DNA of 64,000 nt from Myxococcales bacterium (GTDB lineage: Bacteria; Myxococcota_C; UBA6777), in contig JACKEL010000010.1 in the NCBI GenBank assembly GCA_020632975.1, positions 124,001 through 188,000 on the forward strand, in the 5' to 3' direction. The translations under genes were made by a program, and so were the position numbers. The first letter of the stretch is position 1. The number at the start of each line of letters is the position of its first letter. Positions 17,047 through 23,541 of this stretch are shown piece by piece. The notes beneath the pieces are model-generated. The model was not told where the DNA came from and did not search any database. It was given only the letters and a program-made list of their open reading frames with translations.

Positions 17047-17700
17047 TCACTCCAATGTAAATTGAATCATCTGTGTGGCGCGGAGCTTCACGGCTTTTCC
17101 CTTGTACATCGCAGGCGAAAAACGCCACTGACGCACAGCTTGGAGCGCTGCTTGTTCAAAGACCCCCGTCGGTTGGGCCTCAACAACATCCGCTTCCAAC
17201 ACGCTCCCATCTGCACCAATCAGAAGGCGAAGTTTGACATATCCTGTAACGTTTCTGGCCCGAGCACGGGCAGGATAAGCCGCAGCAACGCGATGAACGG
17301 CCCGTGGTGGCGTGTCCACGGAGTCTTCGGTCATCACGAGTTTTGAGGCATCTGCTGCTTGTCCAACGAGACGATCTGAGGCTCCTTCAAGGCCCGTGGC
17401 AGCGAGTCCAGGGATACCAAAGCTAAATCCCGAAAGCGCCGCAGAGAGTTGAGGCATGGGAGCGCGCGGCGTGCGCTGTGCAGGACGTGGACGAGGCCTG
17501 GGTCGTGGAGTCCTTCGCTTTGGGGGTTTGCGTCGTGGAGGTTGAATCGTTAAGCGTTGTGCTTGTGTTGTAACCTTCTTCTTTTGGGGGGCTTCGTCTT
17601 TGTTCATGTGAACAAGCATCCCCATGATCAAGAGCCCACCACAAGACATCGAAAGCAGCGCACCTATCTGACGAAGCCAAGGAAAGAGTTTTTCCCACAT
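17047..17700 (-). CDS. tonB: TonB family energy transducer
   Basis: 217-residue TonB. A single N-terminal TM segment (GALLSMSCGGLLIMGMLVHM) is followed by a Pro/Arg/Lys periplasmic spacer (about 50-90) and a C-terminal TonB domain (about 135-217) with AAYPARARARNVTGYV, then LIGADGSV and the QAVRQWRFSPA motif. It would couple the proton-driven ExbB/ExbD motor to the TonB box of the receptor at 12681-15836. The start at 17700 follows AGAAGGGG; a longer frame to 17775 would add a charged leader before the TM segment. Genes on both sides are 17 and 6 bp away, supporting one transcript. Confidence 0.92.
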   Translation of the reverse strand: MWEKLFPWLRQIGALLSMSCGGLLIMGMLVHMNKDEAPQKKKVTTQAQRLTIQPPRRKPPKRRTPRPRPRPRPAQRTPRAPMPQLSAALSGFSFGIPGLAATGLEGASDRLVGQAADASKLVMTEDSVDTPPRAVHRVAAAYPARARARNVTGYVKLRLLIGADGSVLEADVVEAQPTGVFEQAALQAVRQWRFSPAMYKGKAVKLRATQMIQFTLE

Positions 17701-17717
17701 CAAGACATCCCCTTCTC

Positions 17718-18125
17718 TTACTTTTCGACACGATGCGTTGCGATGCCGATATCTTTTGCCCCAGCGATGCGGCACTTATCGACGACATCCAAGAGTTTTT
17801 CTGCTTGCACAAGGCGATCTGCCATCACAAGGATCGGGCGAAGGGCGCTTTCTCGAAGAAGCTGGCGAACGCGCCCTTCGACAGAGAGAAGCGGCGTGGC
17901 AGCACCTTCGACATAGATCGCGCCACCTCGGGCGATATGAACGCGCAAAGCTTTGGTGGACGAACGCACCGCGCTGACAGCGGAGGGGCGTTCGAGTTCG
18001 ACTTTCATCTCTTTGACAAATGTGGTGGAAACCATGAAAAAGATCAGCAAGATAAACACCATATCAATCAAGGGAGAGATATCGATTTGAACCTCTTCGA
18101 CGCGGCGCAAGCGACGACGTGCCAT
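17718..18125 (-). CDS. exbD: ExbD/TolR biopolymer transport protein
   Basis: 135-residue ExbD. Short basic cytoplasmic N-terminus, one TM helix with the proton-carrying aspartate D22 (IDISPLIDMVFILLIFF) and a periplasmic domain ending in DKCRIAGAKDIGIATHRVEK. Stand-alone partner of the ExbB-ExbD fusion immediately upstream (18 bp gap). A 69-base segment around the TM helix is almost identical to that of the fusion protein, with a single base difference. Confidence 0.95.
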   Translation of the reverse strand: MARRRLRRVEEVQIDISPLIDMVFILLIFFMVSTTFVKEMKVELERPSAVSAVRSSTKALRVHIARGGAIYVEGAATPLLSVEGRVRQLLRESALRPILVMADRLVQAEKLLDVVDKCRIAGAKDIGIATHRVEK

Positions 18126-18143
18126 GCTCTTCTCCTCTTGCGG

Positions 18144-19232
18144 TCAGCCCGCTTCGCTTGGTTTGGCGACGCCCACGTCCTTGACCCCTGCTAGGCGACA
18201 CTGATCGATGACTTCAACAAGCCGCTCAGTCCGCACCAAACGATGCGTGACCACCAACACAGGACGTTCGGCATCTTCTTTAAGTAAATCGCGAACACGA
18301 CTTTGCAGCATCCACACCTTAACGCCGCTACCATCGAGAGAAAGCGCTCCATTTTGTTCGATCATAATGCGGATGGCTTTGGTAGAAGAACGCGATGCAC
18401 TGCTTTGTGCGGGGCGACTCAAAGACACCTGCATATCCTTGATAAATGTGGTGGAAACCATGAAAAAGATCAGCAAGATAAACACCATATCAATCAAAGG
18501 AGAGATATCGATGGCAGCCATGTTTGCGCTGCGATCGCGTCTGCGCAGACCGCGCCCAGTCTCTTCGGGCGGTGCTTCGGGCAACAAAGCCGCACAACGC
18601 AAAGCCACGGTATCTTGCAAAGAGATGGGACAGGGTTCTTGTTGATGAAGATCAATGAGCAGATCTTTCAAAAGCTCGATCTCATGGGTCAGATGCGTCT
18701 GTTTTTGGCGCAAAAGCTGTCCCGCGATCAGGCCAGGGATAGCAACAGCAAGACCCATCTGGGTGGTCAAAAGTGCCTGCGAGATGCCCCCAGCGATCCC
18801 ACCCGACTGACTATAGAGAGACATATCCCCCAAAGCATCGAAGGTTTCGATCATCCCTGTTACAGTGCCCAAAAGCCCCGCAAGAGGTGCAACGACCACG
18901 ATCACCTGTACCAAAAGTGCGTATCGACCGACCTCTTGGTTATAGGGAAGGAATGCCTGTTCCAAACGCTCTCGAAGAGGCGCAAGAGAAGGTGTCCTGA
19001 CCACCTCAAGCCCTGCTTTCACGGCAGCATCCACAATCCCCCAAGTAGGCGCCTTTGGGTGCCGTTGGAAGTGGGGCAGCATCTTCTCCAAAGAACGCCG
19101 TGATCCACGACGAAGCGTAAGAAAACGATAGCCAAGCGCATACCAAAGAAGCAATGTCCCTACAGCCAGCGGCCACATCACGAAGCCGCCCTGCTTGAGA
19201 TAGGTTCCAATCGAATCAAAAAGTCCCATCAT
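18144..19232 (-). CDS. ExbB-ExbD fusion protein
   Basis: 362 residues uniting both motor subunits. Residues 1-205 are MotA/TolQ/ExbB: TM1 near 17-36, the long cytoplasmic helix, TM2/TM3 with GLLGTVTGMI (119-128) and ALLTTQMGLAVAIPG (153-167). After a charged linker (about 206-238) comes a full ExbD: TM with D248 (AIDISPLIDMVFILLIFF) and a periplasmic domain to the end. Usually ExbB and ExbD are separate, in about 5:2 ratio; a fusion would force 1:1 for this pair, and the separate ExbD and the second ExbB-like protein nearby may adjust it. An internal ATG (M238) lacks a ribosome site, so separate translation is not indicated. Two in-frame starts (MM) follow a GGAGAAC region. Confidence 0.9.
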   Translation of the reverse strand: MMGLFDSIGTYLKQGGFVMWPLAVGTLLLWYALGYRFLTLRRGSRRSLEKMLPHFQRHPKAPTWGIVDAAVKAGLEVVRTPSLAPLRERLEQAFLPYNQEVGRYALLVQVIVVVAPLAGLLGTVTGMIETFDALGDMSLYSQSGGIAGGISQALLTTQMGLAVAIPGLIAGQLLRQKQTHLTHEIELLKDLLIDLHQQEPCPISLQDTVALRCAALLPEAPPEETGRGLRRRDRSANMAAIDISPLIDMVFILLIFFMVSTTFIKDMQVSLSRPAQSSASRSSTKAIRIMIEQNGALSLDGSGVKVWMLQSRVRDLLKEDAERPVLVVTHRLVRTERLVEVIDQCRLAGVKDVGVAKPSEAG

Positions 19233-19264
19233 CTTTTGTTCTCCTCACCAAAACCACGGATGAT

Positions 19265-20713
19265 TCAAGAGGAAGCAAAAGCTTTGGAGGGATAAGACTC
19301 GATCTCACCCGGCGTATCATAGGGTCGTTGCATCGTCTCTTGGTGTGCAGTAGCTTCTGTGGGGGCCGTTCCTGCGTGCGTTTGGATCGTATTGAGGAGG
19401 TGAAGACTGGCCCACTCCGTTTGGCTCAACAAACGCGCGGCGTGTCCAGCAAGGAGTGTCCCCAACAAAAGCGTTGGGATCGCGACGATCAGCCCCAGCT
19501 CTGTGGTGATCAATGCTTCAGAGATCCCACCTGCAAGCGCTTTGGGATCGCCCGCGCCTTGTTCTGTCAACACATTGAAGGTGGCGATCATCCCTGTCAC
19601 TGTCCCCAAAAGCCCCAACAGCGGCGCAACTGCCGCAGTCACACCAATCGCTGTCCCAAAACGCTCGACTTTGGGGGCTTCGCGAAGCAAACACTCATCG
19701 AGTTGTTCTTCGATCTGCGCGCGTGGCTTTCCAAGATGCGTGAGCGCTGCCTCCAAACCCCGCGCCACAGGGCCACGCCAACGCCGCGCCATGGCCAAAG
19801 CTCCCGCGGCATCGCCATGGAGCACGCGTTCTTCGACTTGATGAAGTAGGCTCGCTGCACGCGTGGTCGCCCACCCCAGGATCATCAAACGAAGCAGCAA
19901 CAACAAAGCCCCCGCACATCCGAGCCAAACGATCACCCAAGCGATGCTCCCACCACTGTTCAACCAAGCGTAGAGGCTTTGCTGCTCTTTCCACATGGCT
20001 TCTTTGTCGCGGTTTTCATACAAAAACAAAGAAAGTACCGCGGGCATCTTTTGGGCATGCAAAGCCTCGGCTGTGGCCACAGCATCTTGGGGCCAGACCT
20101 TCAAACGTCCTGTTCCTGCGGGAGCCAGTGCGCCGCGAAAGCGCGGACTATGCGCCCACGTCGCGATGCGACCGAGATGGATCAACTCGCCTTGGGTTTG
20201 TGTGCCATCTTTCAAAAAAAACGCGGCCTTTTCGCGGCGGACCTGTCCTTGTTGCTCCATCAATCGCCCAGTGCGGCGAAAGATCTCTTGCAACAGCTCT
20301 TCTTTGCTCATCTTTTTTTGTTGTGCAGAAGCAAGAGGCAGACCGCCTTCTTGGAGGGCCAACGCCCCGCGTTCCACGATCTTGTCGAGCTGTTCTTTTT
20401 GTTCGTCTAGTTTTTGGTTGGATTGTTCGGTCGATTGGAGGGCTTGTTGCAGCTTCCCAGCTTGATCTTGTGCCCGTAGGATCTGGCCTTGGAGCTGTAG
20501 GACGCGGGCTTTGGCTTGGCGTAAACGCTGTTGCGACTTTTTCTCAAGATGCTGTAAGCGCTGTTGAAGGGCCTTTTTTTGTGCTTGCAAAAAGGCAAAC
20601 TCTTTTTTGTAAGCATCCAAAAGAGCCTGATCTGCCCACGCTGTGGAGCAGATCAGAGATCCGAGCAGGGCACCCAAGAGGCCCCAAAAAGCAGTCATTC
20701 GGGTCTTTTTCAT
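19265..20713 (-). CDS. MotA/TolQ/ExbB-type proton channel with periplasmic coiled coil (TtpC-like)
   Basis: 482 residues. Signal-like N-terminus (TAFWGLLGALLGSLICSTAWA), a long Gln/Lys/Leu coiled coil (about 25-130), a middle domain, then three TM segments of the TolQ/ExbB fold with LLGTVTGMIATFNVLTEQG and ITTELGLIVAIPTLLLG. This is the plan of TtpC in TonB2 systems, where it works with DUF3450 and a small ExbB. The start at 20713 has GGAGAAAAAG upstream; the longer frame to 20803 lacks one. The N-terminal coiled coil may contact the DUF3450-like coiled coil encoded just upstream. Confidence 0.88.
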   Translation of the reverse strand: MKKTRMTAFWGLLGALLGSLICSTAWADQALLDAYKKEFAFLQAQKKALQQRLQHLEKKSQQRLRQAKARVLQLQGQILRAQDQAGKLQQALQSTEQSNQKLDEQKEQLDKIVERGALALQEGGLPLASAQQKKMSKEELLQEIFRRTGRLMEQQGQVRREKAAFFLKDGTQTQGELIHLGRIATWAHSPRFRGALAPAGTGRLKVWPQDAVATAEALHAQKMPAVLSLFLYENRDKEAMWKEQQSLYAWLNSGGSIAWVIVWLGCAGALLLLLRLMILGWATTRAASLLHQVEERVLHGDAAGALAMARRWRGPVARGLEAALTHLGKPRAQIEEQLDECLLREAPKVERFGTAIGVTAAVAPLLGLLGTVTGMIATFNVLTEQGAGDPKALAGGISEALITTELGLIVAIPTLLLGTLLAGHAARLLSQTEWASLHLLNTIQTHAGTAPTEATAHQETMQRPYDTPGEIESYPSKAFASS

Positions 20714-20738
20714 CTTTTTCTCCAAGCGATATTTGAGA

Positions 20739-21512
20739 TTATCGCGGCAAGGCATTGGGGATCGTCCAATACCCCATGCGGATCTGCTTTTTGAGTCCAT
20801 CAAAGAGCGTTTCGACCTGCTTGATCTTTTCGGGCTGACGGAAGATTACAAAGCTCCACTGTCCCCCCTGTTTTTGTGCAGCCCCCACACGTGCATCGCG
20901 CGTTCGGAAAAACAACATCACCATACCCAAACGCGCCACTTGTACCAAACGGGGCTTGCCATCCAACAAGATGATTTGATTGTACAAACCATTCTCGCGG
21001 CCCAAACGCAGCTCATCTTCGGCGGCCTGCCAAAGCCGCGCGAGGGCTTGTCGTGGCGTCATCACTTTGAGGTGCAATTTTTGTACGATTTCTGAGATCA
21101 CTTTGATGCGTTCTTTTAACCGAAAAGGTAAGCTTTTTTCGATTTGTGCTTTGAGTAAGGACGCGACTTTGAGCGCAAGAGGCGCAAGTTGGGAGCCTTC
21201 CTCAGAAGCAGACTTGACCCGCGCTTGTTGCTCGCGGATCTGCTTTTGTAGCGCCCGCAAACGCAGTCTTTCTTTTTCTAGGCTGAGTGCCATCGCAGAG
21301 CGCTGCATCGACAAAGCCCGTAGCTGCGAACGCAAGCTATCTTTTTTCTCTTCAACCTGACTTGCAAGCGTCTCAACTTCGCTACGAAGCCGCGCAAGCT
21401 CCGTTGCCAAGGAGCTTTCCGCCAGTGACAGACGTGGCCACAAACAGAAAGCCAACCCCAAACAAGCCATGCCCCACGATATCCATCTTTGCTCAAAGCC
21501 TTGTCGCATCAT
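20739..21512 (-). CDS. DUF3450-like exported coiled-coil protein
   Basis: 257 residues. Signal peptide (MACLGLAFCLWPRLSLA), long coiled coil (about 30-110), then a compact domain containing RENGLYNQIILLDG and LGMVMLFFRTRDARVGAAQ, which is the pattern of DUF3450, the usual first gene of TtpC-type Ton operons. Probably periplasmic, assisting the motor. Two consecutive ATGs (21512, 21509) follow GGGAGAAAA. A nested hairpin and U-rich tract (21545-21616) separate it from the upstream lipoprotein gene. Confidence 0.83.
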   Translation of the reverse strand: MMRQGFEQRWISWGMACLGLAFCLWPRLSLAESSLATELARLRSEVETLASQVEEKKDSLRSQLRALSMQRSAMALSLEKERLRLRALQKQIREQQARVKSASEEGSQLAPLALKVASLLKAQIEKSLPFRLKERIKVISEIVQKLHLKVMTPRQALARLWQAAEDELRLGRENGLYNQIILLDGKPRLVQVARLGMVMLFFRTRDARVGAAQKQGGQWSFVIFRQPEKIKQVETLFDGLKKQIRMGYWTIPNALPR

Positions 21513-21544
21513 TTTTCTCCCAAGAGGCCCCAAGATACAACAAA

Positions 21545-21616
21545 AGGAGCTTCGGGTTCCCCAAGTGCTCTGAGGATGTCCTTTTCCTCGGAACACTCGA
21601 AGGGATCGAAGCTCCT
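21545..21616 (-). terminator. nested hairpin followed by T-run, terminator or attenuator
   Basis: A perfect 10-bp stem (AGGAGCTTCG / CGAAGCTCCT) encloses GTTCC/GGAAC and then GAGGA/TCCTC pairs. In the minus direction the stem is followed by TTTTGTTG. It lies between the lipoprotein gene and the DUF3450-like gene, so it can end or damp the lipoprotein transcript before the motor genes. Confidence 0.6.
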
Positions 21617-21639
21617 ATGCGTCTAACTCGAATAAAGGA

Positions 21640-23058
21640 TTAGTTTTCTTCGCTTGTTGTCCAACCTTGGGTCCAGTCGTCCGCATCGCGGCCAGCGCCA
21701 CCAACGAAAGATACTTGCTTGAAGAAGCTATCGCTGGGCACTTTGGCGCCCGAAAGAAGGGGCGATCCGTCTTTCGGAACCCATCCAGGAGCTTTGTCAT
21801 TTGCGGGATCGTAGCTCAACATCGGATCTTCCATCTTGTTGTCGAGGTTGAGGGTCTTGATAAAGTCTTCGACCTTGAACTCAGGAGAAGGAACTTTGTC
21901 GGGCTTGGGCTCGCTGGCCAACGTTGCGCAAGAGAAGTAGGAGTTGGTCACGGCCAGTTCGCCGTTCAACTTGTCTGTGCTCCAAGCATTTTTGAAGGTT
22001 TCGCTGCTGTCGATGGCTGCACAAGAAGTCTTCCATCCCAAGACAACGGCGTTGGAGATGTTGGCTCCCGTGCCACGGCGCAAAAGCATCCCCGAACCGT
22101 CTTCGGCTGACTCAGGATGACCGATCAACGTGAGGTTGGAGAGTGTGGGCTTGGAACGGGGCGTTGCAGTGTTGTCGTCTTCGAGGTTGTCTGCTTCGAT
22201 GCCGTTGTTTCCGGCATTTTTGTAGAATTGAGAGATAAAAAACTGACCTTTGCCGCGCCATCCGTGGGTCCAGTCGAGTCCGTCATCTTGCGAACCAGTG
22301 CAAAGGATATATTTGAAGTTGACGGTCCCACCGAAGAACTCGATACAATCGTCTTTTGCCATGTGGATCTGGAGATATTCGAGTGTGGTGCCACTGCCTA
22401 CGCCTTGGAGCGCGATGCCGTTCAGTTCGTTGGTTCCGGTGATCTGCTTGCCGCCGTATTCGATACGGATGTAACGGAGTGTTCCGCTATTGTCAGCGTC
22501 GTCTTCGCCACCATAGTAACCCGCACCACCTTCGCCTTCGGCTTCTTTACCCGCGTTGATCTTGGCTTTTCCGTTGATAATCAAACCACCCCAGTCACCA
22601 GGAGCGCGCTTGCCAACATCTGCAGCGGAGGTAAAGATGATGGGCTTATCCTTCGTACCTTCCGCCATGATCATCGATCCGCGGGAGATCGCAAGAAAGG
22701 TCTTGGTCGAGGTGTCAGCGTAGATCTTGGTGCCAGCTTCGATCTCGATCTTGGCTTTGATCTCGCTGCCATCTTTGATATCTTGGCCAACAAAAACACC
22801 GCCTTTTAGAAGGTATTCTTTGTCAGCGGTGAGCTTGATATCGTTGGTATATTTTCCTTCAAGCGTGCAGATATTCCCATTGCAATCATCGTGTGCGCTG
22901 CGTGCGCCTGATCCATCAGGGTTGGTGCCGCCATCGCCCGTTTTTTCGGCCGAAGACTCGGTGTTTGTGCCCGCAGGACATCCGATCAAGACAGAAGTTT
23001 GAAAAAGAGTGAATAAGACAAGAAAAAACGACCATTTTACCAAAGAAAAATTCTTCAT
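21640..23058 (-). CDS. beta-helix-like surface lipoprotein
   Basis: 472-residue lipoprotein: signal peptide with lipobox LIGC (Cys about residue 27), a Gly/Ser/Asp-rich spacer with a CNGNICTLEG segment, then a long domain of short beta strands with many Gly/Asn/Asp, including repeated phrases such as EIEAGTKIY, GGLIINGKAK and IRIEYGGKQI, typical of right-handed parallel beta-helices. Similar proteins accompany TonB receptors with CarboxypepD_reg domains in other phyla and may bind or process a polymer; this is family-level knowledge, not proof. The ATG has AAGGAGC upstream. It heads the Ton locus transcript. Confidence 0.8.
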   Translation of the reverse strand: MKNFSLVKWSFFLVLFTLFQTSVLIGCPAGTNTESSAEKTGDGGTNPDGSGARSAHDDCNGNICTLEGKYTNDIKLTADKEYLLKGGVFVGQDIKDGSEIKAKIEIEAGTKIYADTSTKTFLAISRGSMIMAEGTKDKPIIFTSAADVGKRAPGDWGGLIINGKAKINAGKEAEGEGGAGYYGGEDDADNSGTLRYIRIEYGGKQITGTNELNGIALQGVGSGTTLEYLQIHMAKDDCIEFFGGTVNFKYILCTGSQDDGLDWTHGWRGKGQFFISQFYKNAGNNGIEADNLEDDNTATPRSKPTLSNLTLIGHPESAEDGSGMLLRRGTGANISNAVVLGWKTSCAAIDSSETFKNAWSTDKLNGELAVTNSYFSCATLASEPKPDKVPSPEFKVEDFIKTLNLDNKMEDPMLSYDPANDKAPGWVPKDGSPLLSGAKVPSDSFFKQVSFVGGAGRDADDWTQGWTTSEEN

Positions 23059-23541
23059 CTTGCTTGCTCCTTATGCAAAGCAGAGTCCGTTTCCCCCGTT
23101 TTCTCGATATCATTCGGTGCGGATTTGCCGAGAATGGCTTTTATTTTTGGGGGGCCATCTCATTGCGGCGCCAAATTAAAGCCCATATTTGACAATTGTG
23201 TGACGAGGTTGTGCGATGTTGGAAACAGTTCTTGTTGCGAAAATGTCAACTTCTATCAATATTTAAGACACACAAAATGAGCATGATATAAAATTCCCTC
23301 TTTGTATCGCCTCCCTCCGCGAAAAAGGCCCTCCCTACGAAGTCATGTTCTTTTGGCGGCCCAAAATAGAACATGTTCAATTTTCATCTATCATCTTGTT
23401 GTTTTTAGATATTATTTAATTTTCCTGCATAAAAACTGCGAAACAAAGCGATCCCCAGTGACGAAGATCACATCGAACGAAAACTAGAGGGCATGTCAGT
23501 CGGCCCTTTCCAACAGTTTGCGAAAACAAGGAGACCCGTTT
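23059..23541. other. 483-bp AT-rich divergent intergenic region
   Basis: No gene is seen. It must hold the promoters for the Ton locus (minus) and for the large gene at 23542 (plus), but no clear -35/-10 pair stands out by eye. It contains the strong hairpin at 23344-23375 and one of the two GCATGATATAAA copies. Confidence 0.55.
23344..23375. repeat. 13-bp hairpin with CGGC tetraloop
   Basis: CATGTTCTTTTGG pairs with CCAAAA-TA-GAACATG, leaving a two-base bulge. It lies about 165 bases upstream of the ATG at 23542. It could be a structured leader or an operator; no T-run follows in either direction. Confidence 0.6.
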
